From Neurospora intermedia (Eukaryota; Ascomycota; Sordariomycetes; Sordariales; Sordariaceae): a stretch of DNA of 64,000 bases. A program made the position numbers and the translations under genes. Below are positions 1-11,548 of the stretch, piece after piece. The notes below the pieces were generated by a model that was given only the letters and a program-made list of their open reading frames with translations, was not told the origin of the DNA and did not search any database. Numbering within the stretch: the stretch's first letter is position 1; each line of letters opens with the position of its first letter. Where the stretch lies: positions 3,844,001 to 3,908,000 of the forward strand of contig BTPP01000002.1 in assembly GCA_037102815.1 (NCBI GenBank), given 5' to 3'.

Positions 1-72
1 TCTACACCGAAGGGTCGTCAGCGCCGCAACAGCGACAGCAAGGGTCGACAGCAACGGCAAGGAGGGACTCAC

Positions 73-128
73 TTGTCAGGAGATAGTCGTAACGAGTGAA
101 CTTGACAAATAAGTCAAATGAGAGTAAT
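73..128 (-). other. possible internal exon of a gene running off the left edge
   Basis: On the minus strand a 56-base segment is bounded by a good acceptor (pyrimidine stretch then CTCCAG) and a good donor (GTGAGT). One phase is open and reads LLSFDLFVKFTRYDYLLT, which looks protein-like. A 68-residue open frame starting MDIGTWPGPG lies just upstream (354 to 148), but I found no donor joining it in the right phase. I recognise no family. Most of the gene would lie left of this window. Confidence 0.25.
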
Positions 129-1530
129 CTGGAGACGAAAGCAACAGTCAGTGAATCCATGTATCCGTAGTTTGGGCCCAAGCGTATTGGTGATCCCCGC
201 GATCAGCTGTGGAACGGTGAGTTGTTGGCCTGGTCCAAGGCAAGGGAATCGCAGGAGCGCTGATCGTTGCGTCTAGCCCTTCGACATCACTGCCCTCACT
301 CTCCAGCGAGGTCCCCGTCGACGTCCCCGGCCCCGGCCAAGTTCCTATGTCCAAGTCGCTTTCTTTTCATCCTGCCTCTTGCGCCGGCTCCAATACGCTC
401 TCCATAGCCGCATATTTCCCTGCCGAGTGTCTTCGCCAAGGGACCAGGCACCAAGCAGCCCATCTTCTCCAAACCAAATCCACACTCACATTCAAGGTAA
501 ATTAGGGGAAATCTCGATTATCGGTCCCCTGTTGATTTGTTGTTGATTTTCAAAATGAGTGGCTCGACGAGGAAACTCGTCTATGGGTTGCAGGTACAAG
601 GAGTCCGTCAGAGGCGGCGTCGTGGTCGGAGTCGGATTCGTGTGCACGAGTTCATGACAAGACGGGCATCGGAAAACGGAAGAAAAGGAGGGACCAAGGC
701 AAGGCGCGTCAACCTATCGGGTGTCTTGTTGGTCCGAGTTGCTGGTTGCTGGTCGCGGGAGCACAAATCAACTGGCGGCGGCGGCGAGGTTGAACGGCAG
801 ACGAGTCGTGGGGAGGATTTGCAAAGGACGACGTCGCCGAAGGGGAGTGCCGGAAAACCAAGTAGCGAATTTGGTCGACAGAGCAGAAGAAAAGGATGAA
901 AGGAGTGGAGGAAGAGAAAGGGTAAGTGGGTGAGAGTGAGAGGAAGAGTGAGTAAGGCGGACAAGGTTGAGGGCGAGGGTGAGGGGAGAAGTGAACGAAT
1001 GTGTGTGAAAGGCGCCCAAAGAGGGTCAAAGGGTTCGTCTCAACACCATACAACTGAATGGAACTAGGGAGTGGACGGAAAAAGAGAAGGGAACGGGGAG
1101 ATTGGAAGAATGAAACGAGTGGCAGGACAGCAGCAGCAGCCGGAGCAGGACCTGACGGACTGACTGTTGGTGTGTGTGTGTGCTGAGCAGACTGACGGTA
1201 AAGACGGTGGTCGCTTCTGCCAGGGTGACAGTAAAGCCTGAATGGAATTGGGAGGAGAGAGGAGCACTCAAGGACTGAATGGAACCGGCTGAAGAGAGAA
1301 CGGACTGGACTGCGTGAGAGAGACGGGAGCGTTGGCCCGCTGGCTGGGGGGGAGGAGGGGAGGCGAAGCGAAGCGCTGCTGCTGCGTTGCAAGGGTGCCT
1401 AGGTTTCTCTTGGCTGCGTGTGCGATCCCAGGAACGATATTACCTCGAGCCGGGGTGGGAAATGGGGAAGGGGGACAAATGCGACAAAAAGAGGGGACCG
1501 TTCAACCACACAAGTCACCCAAGTGAACAT
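129..1530. other. low-complexity leader-like region, no supported gene
   Basis: The plus strand is strongly purine-rich (the minus strand CT-rich), with several overlapping open frames whose products are only S/P/L/R-rich. This is typical of long 5' leaders and promoters in Neurospora-like fungi and suggests the upstream region of a leftward gene. There are short GCAGCA and GT runs near 1130-1185. No frame looks like a real protein. Confidence 0.4.
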
Positions 1531-4500
1531 CCAAGAGGATCTGGGGTCCGCCAGGTCCGCTAGCCAACCGGGTACCCGCCGGCCCTAGCAGGCGCGGGAG
1601 GAGACTTCCCCCCTAACATGAAACGGAGCGCATTGTTGGTCGGCCATGGTTCCTTGATGGCATGCTCCGCTCCGTCAATTCCATGACTTCCCTACCTCTA
1701 CTAGGTGTCAGTGAAACCCTTGCTGACGACTCCCGCGCCGTCCAGCGGCTTCAGACACACCCACCACGAACCAGGTGGGCTTCCAATAATATCCTGGTGG
1801 CTTGCGATAGTGCGCGCTATTTCTTCCCGACGAAAAAGAAAAGGTCGTCTAGGCTCTGGGCTCCGAAATGAACAAGTCAAGTAGGTTTGATTTATGTTTC
1901 TCAGTGAGGGCGGAAGAAGAAACGTTAAGGCGTCCGTCTAGATCGGCACTCCGATCTTGATTCCGTCTGCATTGACCATGCGCTCTACTGTATGCCCGTT
2001 CCTCATCGACGCGGCAGTCACGCATACCAATGTTCTCACCCGAAAAGTGCACAGAAAAGGGGGGAAGCAATTGAACTGAAAGCTCTTCGCGTCCAAGCGG
2101 GCGTTCGCGTTGGATGAGGGTAACATCGGGATAGTATGTGATGGACCAAACCCTGGACAGGTTTTGCTCATCTTCCCACTTGAACATTCTCCCTCCTCCC
2201 GCGCTTCCCCTCTTCCATCTGTGCCCGCCGTGGAGAGATGGAACTGAAGTGGAACGGGAGCAGTGGGTGCAGACTGGGGCGGGCCCACGGTTCTACATAT
2301 CCTTCCCTTCCTTCCATGCATGCATCGCGCGCAACTGCAAGTTCGCAACTGCACACAAGAACGGGCATGCTGAGTACCAACTCCGTCGGGTTGCCAAGGA
2401 TGGACGGCTTGGCACCATGGCATGATCATGTTCTCTGTACCACTTGCTCGCTCGCACAAGTGGCTTGTTTTGGGCGAGTGAATGCGAAGCTGAGATGTGC
2501 AAAAACGTATCCGATACTTTCCCTTCGCTGGTTGAAGGTTTGCCAAAAGGCGTTCGATGTTGGTGGAGTCTATCGATACTAGCCGGTCTTGTCTGGTTGG
2601 CTGCTGCCCAGCGTGTATCAATTGAATTTCGAATTGAATTTGATGCCGCTAGTCGCTGCTGCTCAGTCTACACTATGCTACGGTCCCCTTGCCGCTTGGT
2701 GGACTGAGTGGATCCAATCCTCGCTGTTCCTGACGAAAGATGATTGATGATTGGCTCGTGTAACCTTCTCCCCACCTCTGCAAGGGGAAGCAACAAGGGG
2801 AGACATCCTTCTAGGGAAGGCACCGAGCGCGCCGCGCACGCACATTCACTCCTCACCATCACTCGTTCACCATTTGTCTCTCTTGTTCTTCCTTTCCTTG
2901 TCCATGTCCAGGCCTCATCATCACTTCCCTTGCCGTCGTCACCTTCCCCATCCCCAAAAACTCCCTTCCATCTTTCCCCCCCTCCCTCCGTCCACACCTT
3001 TCGTGGTCTCCTCCACGCGTGCTTGTGCCATTCCGGCCTCTGGGACTGGCCCTACCTACATACCACCAACGGGACACCACCATCAGGAATCAATTGAAAA
3101 CATCGATCCATTGAGCCAACATACATTCGTTTCGCCATTTCCCAATACCTCAGCTACTTCTACCTACCTACCTAGAGGCACCCCTGCCTACAATTGCCGG
3201 CCGTGTGCCATGGCGGGTAAGTAGGTACTTAGGATTGTGGGCTTTTCCGCCAGCATGGAGGGTTGGTTATCTTGACATGGCCACCAACACCACGTCAATC
3301 TCCATCGCATGGTCAAAGAATTAGCACTGCCTCATTTCAATGGAACATTGAGCCTACCCTCCGCACATGGTTCAGCAACGACCTACAGAGCCTCAAGCCC
3401 TGCAATCCGTGCCTATCAGGAGAACCCAATATCTCTAAGCAGCATGCGGCATGGCGTGCTCACCATACCTCAAACCCGAATATTGACCTCATAATCCTGC
3501 CAAAGGAAAGACCGCCAGCGTGAAACGAGACAAAGACTTCAGCCAAACCACGAGTGTTTCTTCAAGAGAACCAGGATTCCCAAGGGAAACGAAACGGCGG
3601 CGCCAAAAACGGTCCCACCCCCCATCTCTTCCTCGGTTTTTCTATATTCAACCTACGTTGTACTCTGTGCCTTGTACGCTCAGCCTGCCATTAGGTTCGA
3701 GAGGACAGGATTCCCCCCCCCCCCCCCCGTCCAAAATGCTCGAGCCTCTCCTACCCTCGCAGCTTGTCAAAATCTGTCCCTTGTTCTTCATGCGACCGCG
3801 ACTAGCGGGAAACCACGAGCAAAAGCTGTTGCTGATCTTCAACTGTTCTGGCCGCGTTTGACACACCATGATACCCCTTCTCCCCTTTTGGCGATAACTT
3901 CGGAGCAGTTTGCTGTCTAAGAACTACTATCTCCTATCCTCGGCTTGTTTTCTTCTTTTTTTTTATCGCACGTTGCAGCCAGCACGATGTTATGTGCCAT
4001 TTGCCCCCTGGATCGCCAAAGATTCGTCCGTATTCACACGAATTAATTACACTACTTGGCAACATGCAACCTGCTCCCATGATATAGGCATAATATGGCC
4101 TAAAAACCATCTTACTCAATCACCCGAACATGGCCGTGGTCCGGCGAATGTGTGGGAGCGCTGCCGCGCCACTCCTTGCAGTCCAATAAGACTCTTCTCC
4201 AGTTATCGTTACCTCGTCCCAACAAGCTCCCCGCTCGAGATACTCACACCATTTAAAGTTGGTAGGATCATCACCCCGGAATGCCATACTTAGCATTTCA
4301 ATCACTAGCCACGAGGTGGTTAGTGAGAACACCAGAGACTTCTGCGTTCATGTGTATGGGTCACCCATCCAGGCTCACCGGCGAGTGTCTCTGCTCCTAC
4401 AACTACTTACCGATTACCTATAAGAACGGATCATCTGTTGGTTCTCCTTGCCAGCTGTGGGAAAACCACACGTGATGCGCAGCCAAGAGTTGTACAGTGG

Positions 4501-7500
4501 CCAATGTAACTTCATTATGATATAGTTTATATCTCCAACTGGCCATACCCGAAAATCAAGGTGTTTCGGGAATTCGGGATGATTCCCACGCGAACGAACA
4601 GCCCCAAAGTGTCGAATCATCAACGGCAATCCCATGTTGGGATGATTGATTCACCCGTACACTTTCAAACTTCCCGCACGGCCAGTGATGCAGCGCAGTC
4701 ACATCTCAATCGTTTTGTTCTGTTTGTCAGCCATGGGTGTTGAGCAAGCAAGACAGTAGAAAGATTCAAAGCAGCAGACGTTGAGGTCAGGACGGTGCAA
4801 ATCCAGAGAAAGGCCATCGCAGGCCGAAAGGGAAATCTGGGCCAGCTGCTATACAGCATCATTTCCAATTCCTTTCTTCCTACTTTGCTCCACATAAATC
4901 TCTTCTCCTGTTTATCACGCCGGGCTTGTTTTGGGGGAGCATGACGATTGGGCTATCTTTACGAGCACCTTTGGATACAATGGATATCGTGCAGTCGGCC
5001 CCCATCCCGATTCACGAGTGTGACGATCAACACAAAAACCACAACAACGCCTCATTGCCTGGCTGTATCAGTCCCTACTTTCGAGGTCCGAGACGGTGTG
5101 AGACGAGGGGAACTATCATAAACAGATTCATTTGGCATCGTCCATGATGCTACAGTTGAGGCGAGGATGTCGTCCATTTCGAAAATAAGAGAAAAACAAG
5201 ACAAAGTACCCATAACCAGCCTTGTGGTGCTTTCGTCAGGAACAACCAACATCGATCGAAATGGACTCGAAATACAAAAACATCAGAGTATCATCAAGCG
5301 GATTTTGCTTTTTGTTTCAGCTATTCCGTTTGACCGGAAACTGCTCAATGGCCTTGTGCTTATGCCAACAGACGGCCAATCACGTAGATGTTCTCATAAT
5401 TCACCTTTTCGCACTGGAAACCAGGCTGCGTAAACGGCCCAGGGACTTTCACTATTTTTACTTGCAGTTGGAAGCCTGGGACTAATTGCAGGTATGATAT
5501 GATGTGGCCTACCGCATCCTACGCGCGAAGCATCCTGAACCCGGTAGCTCTACGGGTGGTAATCCTCAAGACTTAATTCTCGGCTACTAAAGTCAAGCTC
5601 TCTAGTTCTACCAACGATACAAGCGGCCAAGCATTTAAATGCAGGCAAGAGCGAAGAAATAGACCGGAAGCGCGTTGTCAGGGTCGCCAAAACCATGATG
5701 CAGATTCCCGGATGGCTGTCTCGTTGATGAGCTCGGGCACAGTTGCTAAGTTCGTCAAATCTTTTCTAGTCGCTGTTCACCACGCCCCCTACCAGACTAC
5801 CTCCTTATCTGACCCGGGAACAGCAGCAGTTGCCGCGATTCTCACAAGACATGCAGTTCGTGGTTGCACAGATCGAGACACGGTGCCTGCCATCGCCCGA
5901 ACTGCAACACCGACAACACATATTGGGTTCAGTTACCCTGTACCAGCGATAGACCAAGAATGGCGGTCTCTAAAATCAGGTTTTGCAAGGCGGCAGATCC
6001 TCACTCTGTTGCGCAACCCCAGGTTTTCGCGATCAACAAATACTGAGGTGAAGTCACTGCCCGATGTATAAATCACGGCAGCCACCCAGTCTAGGTTCTG
6101 AACTGATCGTCGACTCGTGGCAGCGTCTTGGTACAAAATAGACGCTGCTGGACGGAAGGCTGCCGTACCAGGGCGGGTTTGGTGTTATTCCTGATAAATG
6201 ATCGTATCTTCGAATCTCAAGTTCAGATCCTAAATGGTAGGCAAGGTAGCCCGACACACTGCAAAGTTCATAGTTGCCGGTTCGGGTGGCACCTGAGGAT
6301 AGAAGTGAAGCGAACCATGAGATTACAATATGGCCCGTTTGTCACATCGGAACCTCAACTGTTATCAAGCTACAAGTTTTTGATTCACCCTATTCAGTTC
6401 AGCATGCCAATTGCCGGGACCTCGTTATATTTACCATTGCACACTACAATTCAACGCCAGCCTCCATATAAGATTGCGGTGGTAGCGATGGAGGAGATGG
6501 GAGGTCCCAGCAAATGAACTCCCAGAGCCTGTGCGTACTGGACGTATGCCGGGTCGATCTGAAGCAACTTCACAACAGCAAAGACTAGCGTGGTGTTGCT
6601 CCACGGCGCGATTCAGTCAATCAATTCACTGCACAACGTCCATCTAATCATCGGCTACCACTTCCCTCTTGCTCGGCTCACATCTTACAAGGTACCGTGC
6701 ATCTCGGCCGTCTTCACACCACATTGAGTTGGGCGCTGTGTGGCAAAAAGAAAGCATCACCAGCAACTGGGCGAATGAATGCCTGGTTACTCGCCCCTTA
6801 CCAGAGTTCCATCCACGATATGAGTGACCCCATGCCTCCAATTTCAGATCGGCTGCTCTTTTCAAATTGACAATGTGATGTATCATCTACCATGTGCTCG
6901 GGCCAAACACCAGGGGACCATAACGTGGCACAGGGTTGCTGCTATGTCTTAAGCAGAGCAAATTTGGGCGCACCTTGCTTTTCCATTGTACCATCCAAAG
7001 CATCAACCGCCCTTTGACGGATTAAGCCAGTATGGGATATGGTCTTGAGACCATTCTCTGCACGTTCCTCATTTTAGACAGCTGCAATCCGTTGTGGATC
7101 AGCGGTCCTGCAGCCATAAACACGGACAACGGCTTTCAAAGGACAATTCCGCTGTTGGCCTGTGTCAGAGCGTAAACTTGAGTACTAAACTCAGTCTAAC
7201 CTGTATTAATTGGGCAAGGGAATACCTCTCAATAAGGGGAAGCAGGCAGCAGAAAGATTCGCGAAATAAACCACCATAATGAGCATCATTATGGAAGTGA
7301 GCCTCAAACCCCTCACGAGAGAAACAATCAACGGATGATGTCCTGTCGCATCCCGTCCTAGATCTGACTTGCTTGCCTTGCATCAAGATGCGGGAAAGCA
7401 TAAAGGCAGGGGGGTAGAGGTAGTTAGCCGAGATCGGGGCATCCAGTTCAGTCACCAACCAGCTGGAGGACTTGTGATGAGATATCCTATGTGATATTGG

Positions 7501-9174
7501 GGTCTTGTAAGTGACCAGATCAACGGGATCTGGTTTCAGCAGGGCCACAGTCTGATGCTAGCGAAGCCAGCTTCCCAGCGGAAGTTGCCACAAGAAATCC
7601 GCTTATAGCTTGGTCAGGCAGTTTCACTAGCTCATTCATGGCAGACTTGCTGATTGTCCCTACCTCCAAACTTCTTGGGGTCAGTAGCAGAGAAAAGATC
7701 TGTTGGTATTCCTTCCTCCCTTTTCTTATCACAACCAGCCGTCCTCATTTCGAATTAACTAACTCAGATCACATCACACACGGGTACTCATCTACTAGAT
7801 TAATATTTGTCTAGGTGGTGTGTTAAGGTAACAGCCCGGGGTTCGTTGGCCGTCAACTGTACCCTTCCAGGGCTCAATGGTACAGGTCAAAGACTGTATT
7901 ACGCGACATGCGAGGCTCTAAGTCAACAGTCAGGGCTACATCTACCTTACCGCCCACGCGGCAAGATACACACCATCCGGGTCCGAATCTGGATTGACGC
8001 AGAGATGGAATCGTAGTCACATATGCCAGTTACCGGCTTGTATGCAGGTGAGATCGAGTCATAATAAATTTTGCAGGAAGGTATTTGGCACCCAATGATC
8101 ACTCTACCCGATCATCCAAGTGGAAGGCAAGGTAGCTCCTCCCCGATGCGCACTTCGCGACCAACCTCACTTGGAAATCACACTCCAGACCGAGTCCCAA
8201 AGATACAAACAAGACTGGGAAAGTGCCACGAGCCTGAGGTTTTCAAACATGTCATCCATGTTGGTCTTTTCCAGATTGTCTTCAAATATGGGTGGATCGT
8301 CATCTCTTTTTGGCACTTTCACCGGCCTTTTCTCCATCCGTTCTCATTCGTCCACGCACCACAAACGACAAGCCAGCAAGGACTCATCCCCAGACACCGT
8401 CCTGGACGCCATTCTTTCCCTGGAATATATTCGTCAGCTCTTGCTCCGTCGTTTTCTTAAATCTCTCTAATTGGGAGTCATTCTCTCGAAATTAGACTCC
8501 TTCCAGGCTAGCGAGCGGAAGAAGAAAAAAAAAAAACGTGACGTCGTCCTGGCTCATCTCCACCACTCCTTAGACTCGGTGCTGCTTACCATCACAGTCG
8601 ATATCACAAGCTTCCAGGTGTTGCTACCGTTGTGTTGGGTCCTTGCCTTACCTCACTAGGTGCCGGATCTACCTACCGGGGTTATCAAGTCACGCCGTTG
8701 GATTTGTCACCTGAGGTCCCTGGTCCCAATAGTTTGTCGACTTGAAAGGTTACCCTTGACTCGGCTACTTTGGGGGACGCTGTTTAGGCTCCAGAAGAGA
8801 ACGGATCCGCCCTTAGGAGACCCCACGCGATCGAGATCTGGTTCAGATGCCCAGGCCACGTCACATTAAGGAAGTCTCTCACGGTTCGGTTGGAGAAACA
8901 TCAGGAAGTTCCGTGTGGTGTTTGCTTAACGGCGAAGCCTCCGATTTACCTCAGCGCTGACAAAGCTTTTCACATCTACTCATCGATCCCTCTCGGCTCG
9001 GAGACTCATCACACCACGCTAGCTTTCTTATTCGCACCCCTTCTCCAGCACACGAAGCATCCCTTGCCCACTCTTGGCTAAGAAAATTGGTGTCAGTCAC
9101 CGGGCGGTTCTTCAGCAGCGTGGACTAAACTAGGGTCAAGGTCGGCCGAGAAGTCGATCATTCGCTAGTAGTGA
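1531..9174. other. long intergenic region without a supported gene
   Basis: About 7.6 kb in which no open frame has recognisable motifs or a believable splice pattern. A CT-rich stretch near 2840-3010 followed by repeated CTAC units (about 3155-3175) resembles a promoter or leader. There is a C homopolymer at 3713-3728 and an A run near 8525. Base composition is ordinary and not RIP-like. Non-coding transcripts are possible but nothing in the sequence proves them. Confidence 0.45.
3713..3728. repeat. 16-base C homopolymer
   Basis: An uninterrupted run of 16 C, likely length-variable between strains and prone to sequencing error. It lies in non-coding sequence. Confidence 0.9.
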
Positions 9175-9507
9175 GCTAGTGAAAATTGGGGAAGACGATC
9201 GGAGATCGACAATATATATCGAACCGTAATACCGATATCTGGAGAACGGTTAGGTTGTGATCGGATATCGGAGACTTGTGATTAGGTTTGAGTAAGGTAA
9301 GTGGACGAGTTGGAAAGAAATAAACGCCAAGAGTCGGAGATCGGAGAAAGGGGATATCGGTTGAAGAGCTGGATATATAAAGTAAGGACCAGAACGGACG
9401 ACATACGTCGAGAGATATCTCATATTCGGCCACTCACTTGTTTTCCGGGACACAGACAACAAGCAAGCAAGCAAACAAACAAACAAACAACCAGCAAGAA
9501 CAACACA
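9175..9507 (+). promoter_or_regulatory. promoter and 5' leader of the FKBP gene, rich in ATCGG/GATATC motifs
   Basis: The 330 bases before the FKBP start contain many copies of ATCGGA, CGATAT and GATATC-type words (about 9195-9420), including GGATATCGGA and GGATATCGGT, and a TATATAAAG at about 9374. The leader ends in a tetranucleotide tract of CAAG then CAAA units (9460-9490). The FKBP frame stays open upstream of its ATG but has no ATG there, so translation should begin at 9508. Confidence 0.5.
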
Positions 9508-10336
9508 ATGGGTGTCAACAAAATCACTCACGTTGCGGGTACCGGGCCACAACCAGAAGCTGGCCAGACCGTGGTTATCGAATATACTGGTTGGCTGAAG
9601 GACTCAAGCCAGGCCGATGGAAAGGGAGCCCAGTATGTTCTTTTCCTTTTTGAAAAATCTTGCCTTACCATACAGGTCTCCGGTTGTTATTCAGTTTTGA
9701 TAACACTATATCCAGATTCGACAGCTCGATCGGTCGTGGGGATTTTGTCACGCAAATCGGGGTTGGAAGACTCATCAGAGGTATATGCCCACCATCAGTC
9801 CACTTTTCCCATATATCGGAGACTTTATACTGACGTGCTGCTCTTTGACGGGTATAGGATGGGATGAGGCTGTATTGGAAATGAAGGTTGGCGAGAAGGC
9901 CACTTTGGATATCTCTAGGTGAGTTATCCCTGAGTGAACAATGTGTCAGGGGAAGAAATTGATACTGACGAAACAATATGTGTTAGTGATTACGGATACG
10001 GAGAGCGGTGAGTAACCTACAGGCCTCTTGTTTCTTTTTCTTCTTCCGAAAATCCAAAGCTCAGTCTACTTGGTGCAACACTACCCGCAGACACAATAGT
10101 TCTGGCCGTGTTGACTTGGAGTTAATGTCCATGTGCTGACTCGGTACTATTGCACACCAGGGGTTTTCACGGCCACATTCCTCCGAACGCGGATTTGATC
10201 TTGTGAGTTGTCTCCTATATGCCACAAATCTCACTCCAGCTTGTCTCTTTAGTCAAGGTAGCGGCGGGTAAGATAGCGACAGCGAGGATACGAGCTAATA
10301 TGTGATAGTGACGTATATCTCAAGGGTCTCCAGTAG
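9508..10336 (+). CDS. FKBP-type peptidyl-prolyl cis-trans isomerase, 113 aa, six exons
   Basis: A small cytosolic FK506-binding protein that isomerises peptidyl-proline bonds and, by family, can bind FK506 or rapamycin. My model joins 9508-9632, 9716-9780, 9858-9918, 9987-10007, 10161-10202 and 10309-10336 (342 bases, 113 residues). All junctions are GT-AG, and the joined frame reads through the whole FKBP fold: VVIEYTGWL, FDSSIGRGDF, GRLIRGWDEAV, DYGYGERGFHGHIPPNADL, ending FDVYLKGLQ. The usual pocket residues are visible (Tyr of EYTG, Phe-Asp of QFDSS, Trp of RGWDE, Tyr of DYGYG, Phe of IFDV). Length fits single-domain FKBP12-type proteins; the sequence resembles the FPR1B branch of filamentous fungi more than classical FKBP12. 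One exon is only 21 bases, so automated predictors may miss it. There is no signal peptide. Confidence 0.93.
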
Positions 10337-11548
10337 TTAGGCGGTTGACTGATTTCGGGAAAAGGAGATGAGGTCTCTAGTTCAACGCCTCCAATGAGCC
10401 AAAGTAGGGACCGATGGGCAAGAAACCACTCGAAATTGAAGTTCTTTTGAGAAGATAGATTTTATGTCGATGATGGCGATGACGAAAACACAGACTGTTG
10501 GTGTTTACGTGGGGAGGAACCTTGATGGGTAAAGACGAGGGATTGAATGACGGGAGGTTAAGCGATACAGGGAAGGGTGAAGTACCCGCGCAGCTATGTT
10601 AATATGGAGAAGTACTTACAAGCGCCTCATTGAATGTGATTGGCTTACTACGATAAGAGAGCACAATTTGCCTGCCGGCAGGCAAAGCTAGGTAGTAGAT
10701 GGGCTGAGTGGCTGGTCCTTGCTTACTGTACAAGATACGTTTTTGATACATCTGGCAAGTACCTCTAGTGCATGACCGCCTCGTACTACTGCGGGATGTT
10801 AGTAATAATTCGATCCTTCTATGGCTGTCCTCACGGTTCCTTCATGTGCGCGTGAACCACAATACATATTGGCTTCAGCATCAATGAGACTCCCTCTGAG
10901 TCAAGGTTTATCCGATCAGATAGGAGACAGGGCACAGCCAGTGTGAAACAAGGTTGGGAAGAGGTAGCTAGCATAGCCACTTGATGTACAAGTGATAGGT
11001 GCCAGGCAGCACACGGTGAAGGCTACAGCACACTGCACTAACAGCAGTACAGCGACCTGCACGCTGCAGCGGTGCTTGGCCAACGACGGACAGTGCATCA
11101 CATCACCATTCCCCGCAGTTCCCCTTGATGCCGCTTGACAGCTGGTGGCGGGGCTGACCGAACCTCCCTCGACATCCCCGCCGCCCGCCCGACCTTCCAG
11201 ATTACAGACAGACAGCTTCCACTTCCACTTCCACTTGCACCGACTTGCACTTGCACCTTGACATAGTACGACATAGTAGCACTTGCGCTTGATCGTCTGC
11301 TTTCCCCGAGTCATTCAACTACAATATCGGCGTTTTCTTTGGACCAACATCGCCTACTTGAAGTATCACAATACCCAACCCAACCACTGCGAATCAACAA
11401 CTTTAGCTTCTCGTTCTTGTTTTTGCTCTGTTTGCGTCACGAACTTTCCACCATCTATAATCTACCGGCCCGCCCGTAATCAACAGTCGCCAAGCTGGGG
11501 AAGCGCAAAGTATCCGAAGGGGACCTACCCATCTCCCTAAAGAGAACC
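10337..11548. other. intergenic region between FKBP and E1 genes
   Basis: About 1.2 kb with no supported gene. It contains the FKBP 3' end, a perfect 20-bp palindrome (10667-10686) and, near 11215-11265, short CACTTC/CACTTGCAC repeats that probably belong to the E1 promoter. Confidence 0.6.
10667..10686. repeat. perfect 20-bp palindrome
   Basis: TTTGCCTGCCGGCAGGCAAA is its own reverse complement with no spacer. It lies about 330 bases after the FKBP stop and 860 before the E1 start. It could be a dimer-binding site or cruciform-prone element. A shorter related core (CTGCCGGCAG) occurs near 62626. Confidence 0.85.

Noticed and set aside
709-1392. 227-residue open frame on the minus strand
   Set aside because: The product is only Ser/Pro/Leu/Arg from CT-rich DNA, overlaps several other open frames, and shows no motif or splice context.
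1938-2621. 227-residue open frame on the minus strand
   Set aside because: No domain-like pattern; other frames in the same region are equally open. A chance frame in non-coding DNA is more likely.
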